Below, piece after piece: positions 15,577 through 25,173 of a stretch of 64,000 nt of DNA. Location: assembly GCA_016200325.1 (NCBI GenBank), contig JACQEZ010000016.1, forward strand, positions 1 to 64,000, in the 5' to 3' direction. Both the position numbers and the translations under genes were made by a program. Below the pieces are notes generated by a model, which saw only the letters and a list, made by a program, of their open reading frames with translations, made no database searches and had not been told where the DNA came from. Source of the stretch: Candidatus Manganitrophaceae bacterium (GTDB lineage Bacteria > Nitrospirota > Nitrospiria > SBBL01 > Manganitrophaceae). The first letter of the stretch is position 1. Each line of letters starts with the position of its first letter.

Positions 15577-18261
15577 CTAGAAGCCTTGCGACCGCATCGC
15601 TTCGGCCCACCGCTCGGTCACCTGATCAAGGATCTCGACGCTGATCCGGCCGAGTCCTTTCTCGCCGGCATAGGCCTCGATCTCCTTGACGACCGTCCCC
15701 CGGACAAACGAGGGGATCCGACCGATCCGGATCTCCGCCTCCGCATCCCAGGGAAGACGCCGTTCGATCTGGCGCGAAACATGGGCCCACTCGCTGTATT
15801 TGGCTTCGATCACCGCGGGATTGATCTCTCGAATCCCCTTCTTGCGGGCATCGACCTCGATCCGCCAGCGGGTCATCTCCCGAATCAATCCTTCCGGAAT
15901 CTCCAGAAGCTTCGCATTGGCGGCATCGGTCCAGGCAATCGAGGCGAGCGCCTTCTCCAGGCCGCTCTCCTTGCGCTCTAATTTCTTGTAATACTCCCCG
16001 CCGGCGCCGCAGAGGTCGCAATGATCGGGGATCCGCTGCGAGGCGATCTGGCTGCAGATCGTACAGATGAAGTAGTCGCTCTCTTTCTGCATCAGGACGA
16101 AGCGGGCCGCTTTGGCGTCGCAGATGGGGCACTGCGAAGGAACCTGCCGGACGACATGGCCGCACATTCCGCAGAAGTGGAAGAGCTCCTCCGCCGGAAC
16201 GGCCTCCCCACCGATCGATAGGGTCGCGATCCGCTTCTTGATCTCTTCGAGGCTGGTTGCGCCCGACAGGACCGATTCCATCTCTTCGGTCGCCTTCTTG
16301 ATGCCGGCCTCCGCCACCTCCAGGGTAATCTCGCTGATCGAATGGCTGTAGGCGTAGTTCTCAATGTGCTGACGGGTTCCATCCCGCATGAAGCCGACCG
16401 GCACCCGGTTAATCCGCTCTTGCGCATCGGGGGTCCAGGTGAATTGCGGCCCCTTCACTTCCGGTTTCTTCGCTTCGGTCTTAGCCTCTTCCTTCGGAAG
16501 GATGGCGCCGGCAATCGTCTTCGCGCTCATTTCGACCGCCTCGTCGAGATCCCCCCCCTCGATCATCCGGATTGAAAATTCTTTGGTGATCGTTTTAAAG
16601 CCCATCTTCCGGGCCATCTTCTCGGCCTTCGCCTTGGCGCGCCGCCGCTCGAACCCGGCCGGCACCTTCCTTAAAATATTCTTCGCTTCTTCGGTCCAGT
16701 TGAGCGGAACCCCATCATAGCCGACCTCCTGAACGAGCCCTCCTTCCGCTTTCGCGGCCGCTTCGAAGATCGATTTATCGAGGTATTGGAAGGAACTTCC
16801 CTCGGCGCTGCAGATCGGGCATCTCACCGGCCGCTCCCCTTTGGCGGTGTAACCGCAGCCGCCGCAGATGTGGAAATCGAGCTTCGCCTTTTCATCATAG
16901 CTGGCGGCGCGCTCGGCGTCTGCATTCCCGACAATTTGCGTCATCATTCCCGCAAGACCGTTTCCTTGAAGCGTCTCGGAGACCCCCTCGGCGGCGGTCA
17001 TCTTATTCCGATCGATTCCCTTCTCGTCGAGAACCCGGCCGAGGTTTTTCATCGCGTCGATCGCCGACTTTGGAAGGATATCTCCCATCGCCGCGTCGAC
17101 CACCGCGTTGCTGATGATGGTGAAGCCTTTTTCAATCGCATACCGGTAAACGGCCGTCTTGGCGACGCCGCGGGCGAAGACCGGCACCTTCTCCATCCGC
17201 TTCGAGGCCTCTTCGGTCCAGGCAACGGTGTACTCTGCGATGGCGTCGATCGGCGGAATATATTTCTGGTTCGAGACGAGCACGTTGCAAGGGGCCATTC
17301 GGATCAGGTTCTCCGAGTTGCTCCCGACATCCATCTCTTCGTCGGAGTGGACGCCGATCCGGCCGACCACCAGGAGCCACGGCTTCTCTTTCTTCACATA
17401 TTGAATGACTTTTTCAAACGGCTTGCCGTCGAGTAAGGAGGTCTTCACCGTCACCCCCTCCGCTTCGGCGATCTTCAGACAGATTTCAAGGTGGGATTGA
17501 TAGATCTTCGCGAGACCGGAGTCGATCACCTCTTCATGGAGCTTCTCCTGCTCCTTGAACCGGAAGACCTTCCCCGCCTCTTCCGAGAGGACGCCGGAGA
17601 TCGAATTGAAGACGGCATAGTGATAATAAGGATCGAAGGCGGAGACGACGTCGATTTCGAGGTTGTATGCCTTGGCGATCGCCAACGCCGTCTTGAATCC
17701 GCCGAAGGAGTAGTGGCTTCCGTCGACAGCAACGACGATCTTCCCCATTTTTCCGACTTCGGGGGGCTTCGTCTCCTTCACCACGAAGATATCCGATTTG
17801 CGAACCCGGCGGATCGTCCGCTCGGTGACGCTTCCAATCATGCTCTCGCGGACGGCGCCGACGCCGAGCACCCCTAAGAGAACCAGGTCATAGCTGTTCT
17901 GCACGATGTCGTCGACGAGGACCCTGAAATTCTTCCCCTCGAGCGACCGGCGCTCCAATGGGACGTTTCCTTCTCGACACTTCTGATCAACGATGTCGAG
18001 GTAAGAATCGGTGATAATCTCCAGTCCGCGGGTGATCAGCGAGTCGTGAATTTTGCGCTGTCGCTCCAGTTCGTTCTCATCGTGATATTCCTCGGGAAGA
18101 CCGGCCTCCATCTGCTTAAAGCGCTTGTCGTGAAGCTTGGCGGCATACGCATGGCTGCCGATGACTTTTGCGCCGAACTGCTTCGCCAACATCACGCCGA
18201 TATCGATGGCGGTGTTGGAATAATCCGAATTATCTACAGGGATATAGATAGATCGATACAT
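15577..18261 (-). CDS. Multidomain universal stress protein with five PCP_red domains and three rubredoxin-like zinc knuckles
   Basis: 894 residues. ATG at 18261 follows AAGGGGGG; an upstream frame extension lacks a site. In order: two UspA domains (1-163 and 172-330), each with the ATP-loop pattern G-x2-G-x9-G-S (GVLGVGAVRESMIGS; GRIGVHSDEEMDVGS); PCP_red (345-392); a rubredoxin-like knuckle (CGGCGY with CPIC, 464-484); two PCP_red (519-566, 606-655); two more knuckles (CGMCGH with CPIC, 695-714; CTICSQ with CDLC, 731-752); and two final PCP_red (775-822, 835-885). Usp domains bind ATP and report stress or energy state; the knuckles could bind iron or zinc. I know of no biochemical work on this combination. 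It heads the PCP_red gene set. Confidence 0.85.
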   Translation of the reverse strand: MYRSIYIPVDNSDYSNTAIDIGVMLAKQFGAKVIGSHAYAAKLHDKRFKQMEAGLPEEYHDENELERQRKIHDSLITRGLEIITDSYLDIVDQKCREGNVPLERRSLEGKNFRVLVDDIVQNSYDLVLLGVLGVGAVRESMIGSVTERTIRRVRKSDIFVVKETKPPEVGKMGKIVVAVDGSHYSFGGFKTALAIAKAYNLEIDVVSAFDPYYHYAVFNSISGVLSEEAGKVFRFKEQEKLHEEVIDSGLAKIYQSHLEICLKIAEAEGVTVKTSLLDGKPFEKVIQYVKKEKPWLLVVGRIGVHSDEEMDVGSNSENLIRMAPCNVLVSNQKYIPPIDAIAEYTVAWTEEASKRMEKVPVFARGVAKTAVYRYAIEKGFTIISNAVVDAAMGDILPKSAIDAMKNLGRVLDEKGIDRNKMTAAEGVSETLQGNGLAGMMTQIVGNADAERAASYDEKAKLDFHICGGCGYTAKGERPVRCPICSAEGSSFQYLDKSIFEAAAKAEGGLVQEVGYDGVPLNWTEEAKNILRKVPAGFERRRAKAKAEKMARKMGFKTITKEFSIRMIEGGDLDEAVEMSAKTIAGAILPKEEAKTEAKKPEVKGPQFTWTPDAQERINRVPVGFMRDGTRQHIENYAYSHSISEITLEVAEAGIKKATEEMESVLSGATSLEEIKKRIATLSIGGEAVPAEELFHFCGMCGHVVRQVPSQCPICDAKAARFVLMQKESDYFICTICSQIASQRIPDHCDLCGAGGEYYKKLERKESGLEKALASIAWTDAANAKLLEIPEGLIREMTRWRIEVDARKKGIREINPAVIEAKYSEWAHVSRQIERRLPWDAEAEIRIGRIPSFVRGTVVKEIEAYAGEKGLGRISVEILDQVTERWAEAMRSQGF

Positions 18262-18500
18262 AGAGAAGGCCCCCCTTAAATCGATTCTCATCGCTGATGA
18301 TATCAAGCGATCTACAGCGGACGTTGCAAGCTGAATCTGCGAACTAAATCTGAGAGATCAGGCAGTCTACCAAAAAGTGGGAGCATTATAGCACCCTCTT
18401 TTTTTAAAAACAACTTTTTAATAGCAATAACCGTTTATTAAGCAGTGGGAGCGGGTTACATGTACGGGTGTAATGGAAGGGAGCGTTGACAGCCGAACGA

Positions 18501-18773
18501 CTACTCCGAAATGACCCCGACCCCCCCGCCTTCTTTGTCGACCACCGGCATCGACTTGTTACAATGCGGGCATTTGACATAGACCAGGTTATCGAAGAGG
18601 CCGATACTATAATGATTGACGAGGAGATCGAACTCTTTCCGGCAGGAGGGACAGGCGGCGACGTAGCGCTTTAAAAAAAGATTTACCTCAGACTGAAGGG
18701 TATGAAGGTGGTTTTGCAATCGAAGCACTTCGGCTTCTAAACGATCGATTCGCTTCTCTAACTCTTCCGCCAT
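18501..18773 (-). CDS. Coiled-coil zinc-ribbon protein
   Basis: 90 residues. ATG at 18773 is chosen (AGGA upstream); a longer frame to 18836 adds an implausible cysteine/hydrophobic lead. An N-terminal coiled coil (EELEKRIDRLEAEVLRLQNH) is followed by a four-cysteine ribbon: CPSCRKEF near residue 42 and CPHCNKSM near residue 68. The C-terminus is glycine-rich. Similar small proteins in many bacteria are cytoplasmic and of unknown role. It lies upstream of, and on the same strand as, the PCP_red gene set, separated by about 240 AT-rich bases. Confidence 0.6.
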   Translation of the reverse strand: MAEELEKRIDRLEAEVLRLQNHLHTLQSEVNLFLKRYVAACPSCRKEFDLLVNHYSIGLFDNLVYVKCPHCNKSMPVVDKEGGGVGVISE

Positions 18774-18912
18774 AGCGGACGCTATCCTATACAAAAAGCC
18801 GGCGCATGTCAATCGAGAAAAAAGAGCCAAAACCAAATCGGTTTTCTTGAGCGCTTGACCGTACGCTTGACCGTAAATGAGGAGAGATCGCTCCTAAAAA
18901 CGGGACCCCGGT

Positions 18913-19902
18913 TCAGGCCGATTCCATCTCCGCGACGGTCATCATCTCCACCCGATTTCCCCCTGTCCGTTTGGCCCGGTAGAGGGCGAAATCGGCGGCG
19001 AGGATCGCCTGGCGGGCATCTCGCAATTCGGGGTCGGGAAATCCGGAGACGCCGATGCTAAGGGTGACCGGCTTTTTTTCTTTTAAGATCGAAAAGTCGG
19101 CGACGCGGACCCGCTCCAGAATCCGCTGGGCGACCTGGCCCGCGTCGTCCCGAAGCGACTCCGGCAGAAGAACGACAAACTCATCGCCGCCATACCGGGC
19201 CGGGAGGTCGACCTTTCGGACCTGCTCTTGAACGATCTTCCCCAGCCCCTCTAAGACCTTGTCGCCTGCTTCATGGCCGTAGGTGTCGTTGATTCTTTTG
19301 AACTGATCGACATCGATCATGAGACAGGAAAAGGGGGTGCAGTAGCGCTGCGCACGGGAGAATTCCTGGTTTAACACTTCCTGGAAGTAACGACGGTTGA
19401 AAAGGCCGGTCACCGAATCGGTGATGGCCAAGGTCTGCATCTGTTTAAGGAGAAGCTCACATTCTCTACTTTTGCCGGCCAGCTCCTTATTTTTCTCGAC
19501 CAGCTCCTCCTGAAGACGCTTCATCCGAAGGGCGGCACCGACCCGCGCCCTCAGCTCCATCGGCTCAAACGGTTTCGCGAGACAGTCGCTCGCCCCCCCC
19601 TCCAAGCCGACCGCCTTCTCCTCCGTCTTTCCCCGCATCGTCACCACGATGATCGGAGCGCCGCGGAGCCTGTCCCCGGCCTGAAGCTGGCGGCAGACTT
19701 CCCGTCCATCCAGGTCGGGGTCGGGGAGAGCCAGATCGAGCAACACCAGATCGGGCGGGGTGTCGCGCGCCGCTTTCAATCCCTGAAGCGCGCTTTGGGC
19801 AAAAACCAGCTCGTAACCGACCCCTTCCAAGGCCGCTTTGAATGGATCGGCTTCGAGAGGGCTGTCTTCTATAATTAAGAGACGCGGCATCCGACTCTCC
19901 AT
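18913..19902 (-). CDS. Response regulator with GGDEF output (diguanylate cyclase)
   Basis: 329 residues. A receiver domain at the N-terminus (LLIIEDSP, phospho-acceptor in LVLLDLALPDPD, K in CLAKPFEP) is joined by a coiled coil (KRLQEELVEKNKELAGK) to a GGDEF domain. The active loop is RYGGDEF, and the inhibitory I-site RKVD lies five residues before it, so both catalysis and product inhibition look intact. It should make cyclic di-GMP on phosphorylation. GGAGG precedes the start; methionine at 19902 has the better spacing than 19908. No cognate kinase is adjacent. Confidence 0.92.
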   Translation of the reverse strand: MESRMPRLLIIEDSPLEADPFKAALEGVGYELVFAQSALQGLKAARDTPPDLVLLDLALPDPDLDGREVCRQLQAGDRLRGAPIIVVTMRGKTEEKAVGLEGGASDCLAKPFEPMELRARVGAALRMKRLQEELVEKNKELAGKSRECELLLKQMQTLAITDSVTGLFNRRYFQEVLNQEFSRAQRYCTPFSCLMIDVDQFKRINDTYGHEAGDKVLEGLGKIVQEQVRKVDLPARYGGDEFVVLLPESLRDDAGQVAQRILERVRVADFSILKEKKPVTLSIGVSGFPDPELRDARQAILAADFALYRAKRTGGNRVEMMTVAEMESA

Positions 19903-20095
19903 CTTCATTCCTCCGATGATCTTTCACCTTAAGATGAATCACGTGCAGAATCGATAAGGGTCCGGAATGGGATCGATTTTATCACACTCTTCCCGGTAAA
20001 CACCCAGAATATTTCATCAATGCCGGATCGGATGGGTTGGAGCGTTGAGCGCGACCGGCCGCGAAATAGTATTTATGACGCATCTCCCTCCTTGC

Positions 20096-20124
20096 TTGAC
20101 TTTTACCCAGGGATGATCTTTAAT
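20096..20124 (+). promoter_or_regulatory. Sigma-70-type promoter for the GGDEF-EAL gene
   Basis: TTGACT (20096-20101), 17 bases, TTTAAT (20119-20124): five of six matches in each element with ideal spacing. A start about 20132 would give a leader of some 100 bases before the ATG at 20232. Confidence 0.55.
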
Positions 20125-20231
20125 GAATTTAGCCTTAACAAAGAGGGATTTAGACATTCCGGCGGCGGCTCACGATCGATAAAGACATCAGCGCGGCGCA
20201 TCATTTCGGCGGAGAGAAGGAGACACCCACC

Positions 20232-22898
20232 ATGGAGCGGAGGCGGTTTCAATTCAGTCGGCTCCTGGGAATCATCCGCAAGGTGATTCCCGAGGGACGC
20301 GCCCTTCCTGAGAAAGAGTGGCAGGCGCGACATCGTGCCATCCTTCTCCTGACCTGGCTCCATGCGGTCGGCTTGACCGCCTTCGGTTTCTATCGCGGGT
20401 TCGGTCCCCTCCAGAGCCTCGGCGAGGGGGCGCTGATCGCTGCGGCCGCGATGGTCGGTTCGTGGAGCAAGCTCAGCCGCAGCGACCGGGCCGCGGCCGC
20501 CAGCCTCGGCCTGATCACCTCCTCCGCCATTCTCGTCCAGCTCTCGGGTGGTTATATTGAAGCGCACTTTCACTTCTTCGTCATGCTCGCCATCATTTCC
20601 CTCTACCAAGACTGGGTTCCTTATCTCCTCGCCATCCTCTTCGTCGGCATGGAACATGGGCTTACCGGTCAATTCGTTCCGAGCCTCGTCTACAATCATC
20701 CCGACGCCTTTGCCCATCCCTGGAAATGGGCCGTGATCCATGCGGTGTTTATCGGGTGTGAAAGTGTCGTCCTCCTGGCAAATTGGCGGATCAGCGAGCA
20801 GGCCCACGCCCGGGCCGATCTCGTTTTAAACTCCGCGGGCGAAACAATCATCGGCCTCGACCCGCGCGGGATCATCACCTTTGCAAATCCGGCCGCGGCG
20901 GCGATGACCGGTTATCCGCTCGACGCCCTCGTCGGACAGCCGATCGATCGGGTGTTGCAGAATACGGAGGACGACTCGCCCCGAATCGACCTGCCTCGGT
21001 TGCTTCAGGATGGAAAAACCGAGCAAAGGATCGATCGGATCGTTTTGCGCCGCGACGGCACCCCGCGGCGGGTCGATTCGGCCCTGAGTCCGATCCGAGA
21101 ACATGGCCTGATCGTCGGCGCCGTCTTGACGCTGAAAGACGAGACCGATCGCCGGCAAGCGGAGGAAGCGCTCAAGCGGACCTTCTCTCTGCTCAGCGCC
21201 ACGCTGGAGTCGACCGCCGACGGCATTCTCGTCGTAGACAGGGAAGGGAAGCTCGTCCGGTTCAATCAAAAGTTTATCCAAATGTGGAATCTCCCCGGCT
21301 CCTTTATCGCCCCGCAAGAGAATGAAAAAGCCTTGGCCCATATCGTCAGCCAGTTGAAAGACCCCGAGGGGTTCTTAATCGACCTCCGGAAGCGATATGC
21401 GGCGTCGGAGACGGAACATCAGGGTCTGTTGGAATTGAAAGATGGACGGGTGTTTGAGCTCTTCTCGCAGCCCCAGCGGATCGGCGGGAAGACCGTCGGA
21501 CGGGTCTGGAGCTTTCGGGATATCACCGAGCGGAAGCAGACGGAAGAGCGGCTTCAGCATTTGGCGAATTTCGATCCCCTTACTCATCTCCCCAACCGGA
21601 CCCTTTTCTACGAACGTCTCGGCCAGGCCCTCGCCCGGGCCCGCTGGCCGCTGCGTCCCGTGGCCGTTCTGTTTTTGGACTTGGATCATTTCAAGACGAT
21701 CAATGATACGTTGGGGCATCCGTTCGGAGACCTGCTGCTGAAGCTCGTGGCGGAACGGCTGACCGGCTGTATCCGGGAAGAAGACACCGTGGCCCGCCTC
21801 AGCGGCGATGAATTTGTGATCCTCTTGGAAGAGCTTCAAGCGCGACAGGACATCCTTCTCGTCGCACAAAAAATCGTCGAGGCGCTGTCAACCCCCTTTA
21901 AATTAGAAGGACGGGAGCTCTTTATCACCACCAGCATGGGGGTCGCGATCTACCCCGACGACGGCGATCACTGCGAGACCCTGCTCAAGAATGCCGATAC
22001 CGCCATGTACCGTGCGAAAGGGCAAGGGAGAAATCATTTCCAGCTCTATGCGCCCGCGCTGGACGATCAGGCGACCGATCGGCTCGGACTGGAAAACGGC
22101 CTTCGCCGTGCGTTGGAGCGGAAGGAGTTCCAATTGCATTATCAGCCGAAGGTCGATCTGGCGACCCGGCAGATCATCGGGATGGAATCGGTCGTCCGTT
22201 GGATCCGTCCCGGCGCCGGAACGCTCCTCCCGGCCGAGTTTATTCCGCTGGCGGAAGAGATCGGCCTGATCATACCGCTTGAAGAGTGGGTTTTACGGAC
22301 CGCCTGTGTGCAAAACAGAACTTGGCAGGAGGGAGGGCTGGCCCCCTTTCGGATCGCCGTCCATATCTCGGCGACCCACTTTCGGAGAAAGAATCTTTAT
22401 GAAGCGATCACCCGGCTGCTTGACGAGACCGGCCTCTCCCCACACGCTCTGGAGCTGGAGCTGAAAGAGAGCACCCTGATGAAGGGCTCGGAGACGACCG
22501 TCACCACGTTGCGGCAGCTGAGGGCGATCGGGATCGACATTTCAATCGATGACTTTGGAGGCGGCTTTTCCTCTCTGCATCACCTCAAGCAGTTTCCGGT
22601 CAGCACCTTGAAGATCAATCGCACCTTCATCCACAACATCACCACCGATCCTGACAACCGGGCGATCGTCACCGCGATCATCACCCTCGCGCACAGCCTG
22701 AAGCGGAAGGTGATCGCCGAAGCGGTGGAAACGGAGGAGCAGCTTCAATTCTTACGCTCGCTTCAATGCGACCAGGTCCAAGGATATCTTTTGAGCCATC
22801 CCCTCCCCGCCGAAGAGATCACGCGGCTCCTCTCCCGGCAACGATCGAACCTCTCCCGGTCTTCTGAATCGGGCGCTCGACAACAGCGTACGGCATGA
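20232..22898 (+). CDS. Membrane PAS-PAS-GGDEF-EAL protein (c-di-GMP cyclase/phosphodiesterase)
   Basis: 888 residues. About five to six transmembrane helices (about 38-175) include GGYIEAHFHFFVMLAII and ILFVGMEHGLTG, a histidine-rich membrane sensor seen in other signalling proteins. Two PAS domains follow (about 190-305 and 315-430). The GGDEF domain has LSGDEF with an intact I-site REED five residues before. In the EAL domain the signature reads MESVVRW instead of E-A-L-L-R-W, but the other metal and catalytic positions look present (ELKEST, SIDDFGGGFSSL, LKINRTF, AEAVETEEQL, QGYLLS). Both activities are therefore possible; the ESV change may lower phosphodiesterase activity. GGAGA precedes the ATG. 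Confidence 0.9.
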   Translation: MERRRFQFSRLLGIIRKVIPEGRALPEKEWQARHRAILLLTWLHAVGLTAFGFYRGFGPLQSLGEGALIAAAAMVGSWSKLSRSDRAAAASLGLITSSAILVQLSGGYIEAHFHFFVMLAIISLYQDWVPYLLAILFVGMEHGLTGQFVPSLVYNHPDAFAHPWKWAVIHAVFIGCESVVLLANWRISEQAHARADLVLNSAGETIIGLDPRGIITFANPAAAAMTGYPLDALVGQPIDRVLQNTEDDSPRIDLPRLLQDGKTEQRIDRIVLRRDGTPRRVDSALSPIREHGLIVGAVLTLKDETDRRQAEEALKRTFSLLSATLESTADGILVVDREGKLVRFNQKFIQMWNLPGSFIAPQENEKALAHIVSQLKDPEGFLIDLRKRYAASETEHQGLLELKDGRVFELFSQPQRIGGKTVGRVWSFRDITERKQTEERLQHLANFDPLTHLPNRTLFYERLGQALARARWPLRPVAVLFLDLDHFKTINDTLGHPFGDLLLKLVAERLTGCIREEDTVARLSGDEFVILLEELQARQDILLVAQKIVEALSTPFKLEGRELFITTSMGVAIYPDDGDHCETLLKNADTAMYRAKGQGRNHFQLYAPALDDQATDRLGLENGLRRALERKEFQLHYQPKVDLATRQIIGMESVVRWIRPGAGTLLPAEFIPLAEEIGLIIPLEEWVLRTACVQNRTWQEGGLAPFRIAVHISATHFRRKNLYEAITRLLDETGLSPHALELELKESTLMKGSETTVTTLRQLRAIGIDISIDDFGGGFSSLHHLKQFPVSTLKINRTFIHNITTDPDNRAIVTAIITLAHSLKRKVIAEAVETEEQLQFLRSLQCDQVQGYLLSHPLPAEEITRLLSRQRSNLSRSSESGARQQRTA

Positions 22899-22907
22899 TC
22901 GGTTGGA

Positions 22908-24896
22908 TCAATTCTCGTAGACGACCACCTCCTTAAGCACTTTACTGAGGCTCGATTCCATCGTACTCTGGTCGACCATGCCGGTTTTAATATGGGTGAG
23001 GTCGTATAATACGGAAACCGTTTGGCTGGTTTTCATCGCCGAGACATTCTTGTAGACGGTGCTGATGGCGGTATTGTCTTTGAGAAGATAGGCCTTCATA
23101 TCGTACGGCTTGTCTCCCTCCAGAAGTCTCTTCCACCGATTCAAATCGGCATCATCGACCTCTTCGTCGACCTTCATGTTTCGATTGAGGGTGAAGCCGT
23201 TGTGTTTGAAATTGTCTTCGTTAAAAAACAATCGCGACACATCCCAGATAGTCGAATGATCGCTCCCCCGATAGTAGCCGAATCCGATCGTGAGCATGCT
23301 TTGGTCGCTCAGAGGGATGACCTCAGAGGTGGCCGACACCTTGAACCGCTTCGACTTGTATCGAAACTCGTCCTTGTTCACCGTCAATTCAATGCTGTTG
23401 AACAGGGGGGGAATGATCTCCTTCATCCCGAGATATTCGCGCCATTTTTTAAAGGTGCCGTCAAACGAGAGGTTGATAAAATCGCTCAGCGTCTTTAAAT
23501 CGGGAATATGCCCGTCGAGAGCGTCGCCCGTCTGATCGACCCGCAACATCGTCACGGTACCGCCCGGGACCGGCAGCGAGAAGGCGACCATCTCTTGATC
23601 GCCATAGGGGATCGGCCATGTTTTGACCATCCACTTCCGGCCATACGCGTCGATGTAAATTGACTCGCTGTCGGCCTTCCCCAACGAGGTCACCTTGATT
23701 CGCTCCGGGCCGATCAGCCGGAACCAAGGGATCCCTTTTAAGATGAGGTCCATAAATAATTTCGAATCGGAATAAAAATCGCTCAGGGAGACGGTGTCGG
23801 GTTTTTGAATTTTTAGAAAGAGGGTGCTTTTCACTCTACCGTGGGTAATGTATCCCCGGTTCCCCAGGTCGGAGCGATCCAATTTCTCAGGTGAAGCCGC
23901 ATCCCAATTGCCGTCGACCCGCTTCACGATCAACTGAGGAAACTCGGGAGCCATGTTCTTGTAGAGCAGCTTCTGGGCGCCGGCTCCGTTCGGGAAGAGG
24001 GTCTCTTTGTTTTCCGCCAGCAGCGCTTTTAAAAGTTGAATATTAAATTCATTTCTCAGATCGATATAGCTCTTTCTGAAGTCGTTATATCCCATCGGCA
24101 GCTTTATTTGGGTATCGAGCGTTCCGGTTTTAATTGAATCAAAAATATCCAATTGATAAACGCTCTTCTGGTAAATCTCAGCGAATCGGCTGTCGGCTTT
24201 CTGAACCTCGGCCGCCGGCAGCGCCATATTTAAGTTTTCATTCGGTGATTTTCGGATCATCACGCCGATCACCTTTCCATTATGATCGAGCAACGGGCCG
24301 CCGCTGTTGCCAGGGGAGGCGGCGGCGGAGAATCGGATCCAATTCCAGGCGCCATCGATCTCTTCCGGGGTGTTCGAGGTGTAGAGGCCGTCCCGCATGA
24401 CGATCCCCTCACCCAATGCATTTCCGACGGCATAGACCTTTTCATTGATCTGGGAATTCGGATTGAGCTCCAGATGCTCCGGGGAGGTTCTGCCTTTGAC
24501 GGTGAAGACCACAAAATCGCGCCGGCTGGAAAACTTGATGATGTTGTCGAGCGGGAAGACCTTGCCGTTGATGTCTCGGAGGAATATCTCTTTAAATTGG
24601 CTTCGGACCCCCAAGTTGAGGACATGGGCCGCCGTGATCAATTCGGTTTCATTCATCGCAAAGGCGGTGCCGATCGAGTAATATTTATCATTTCGGATGG
24701 TGAAGGGAAGCAGTTCCATCGGCAGCGGCTTTTCATACGTCAAAGAGGCTTCCGGGGGCTTGGCGACGATCACTTCATAGACTGCGTTGTGAATGTGACT
24801 CGGAACGAGACCGGCTCCTTCCGATTGGGGATATCCCATTCGCGGGAGCAGAACAATCAGGGCGGCGACCGCCCACCCGGCTAATTGATGAATCAA
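22908..24896 (-). CDS. Secreted trypsin-like serine protease with large unknown C-terminal region
   Basis: 662 residues from a TTG start at 24896 that follows GGAGG; an upstream TTG is less well placed. A signal peptide (VAALIVLLPRMGYPQS) leads to a chymotrypsin-fold domain with the triad visible: His in ELITAAHVL, Asp in SRRDFVVFTV and Ser in AASPGNSGGPLL. It is of the HtrA/trypsin_2 type, but no PDZ domain is visible. The remaining 400 residues (from about 255) have no recognised family; they include a beta-rich stretch with repeated aromatic motifs. It is likely periplasmic. The C-terminal part could recognise substrates. Confidence 0.82.
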   Translation of the reverse strand: MIHQLAGWAVAALIVLLPRMGYPQSEGAGLVPSHIHNAVYEVIVAKPPEASLTYEKPLPMELLPFTIRNDKYYSIGTAFAMNETELITAAHVLNLGVRSQFKEIFLRDINGKVFPLDNIIKFSSRRDFVVFTVKGRTSPEHLELNPNSQINEKVYAVGNALGEGIVMRDGLYTSNTPEEIDGAWNWIRFSAAASPGNSGGPLLDHNGKVIGVMIRKSPNENLNMALPAAEVQKADSRFAEIYQKSVYQLDIFDSIKTGTLDTQIKLPMGYNDFRKSYIDLRNEFNIQLLKALLAENKETLFPNGAGAQKLLYKNMAPEFPQLIVKRVDGNWDAASPEKLDRSDLGNRGYITHGRVKSTLFLKIQKPDTVSLSDFYSDSKLFMDLILKGIPWFRLIGPERIKVTSLGKADSESIYIDAYGRKWMVKTWPIPYGDQEMVAFSLPVPGGTVTMLRVDQTGDALDGHIPDLKTLSDFINLSFDGTFKKWREYLGMKEIIPPLFNSIELTVNKDEFRYKSKRFKVSATSEVIPLSDQSMLTIGFGYYRGSDHSTIWDVSRLFFNEDNFKHNGFTLNRNMKVDEEVDDADLNRWKRLLEGDKPYDMKAYLLKDNTAISTVYKNVSAMKTSQTVSVLYDLTHIKTGMVDQSTMESSLSKVLKEVVVYEN

Positions 24897-25173
24897 AATA
24901 CCTCCAAAAAGCAGCGCTCCGTTCAAGTTTCAAGAACAATATCGGCTCGGACGGAGCCGGAAATGATCGGAACGGAATAATATCATAAATCGGCTTGATT
25001 GCCTATGATCGGCTCCGTATGTCCGATACCTTCTCTCGGACAATTCGACCCTCCGTTCGTCTGACTCTTTGCAATGGAGGTCCCCCTAAGCGATTACCCC
25101 TTTCTGTCGATTGACATCGCCTCAATCGGCGCTCTAGGCTGGAATCATTCCATTCTATCGACGGAGGGAGCCG

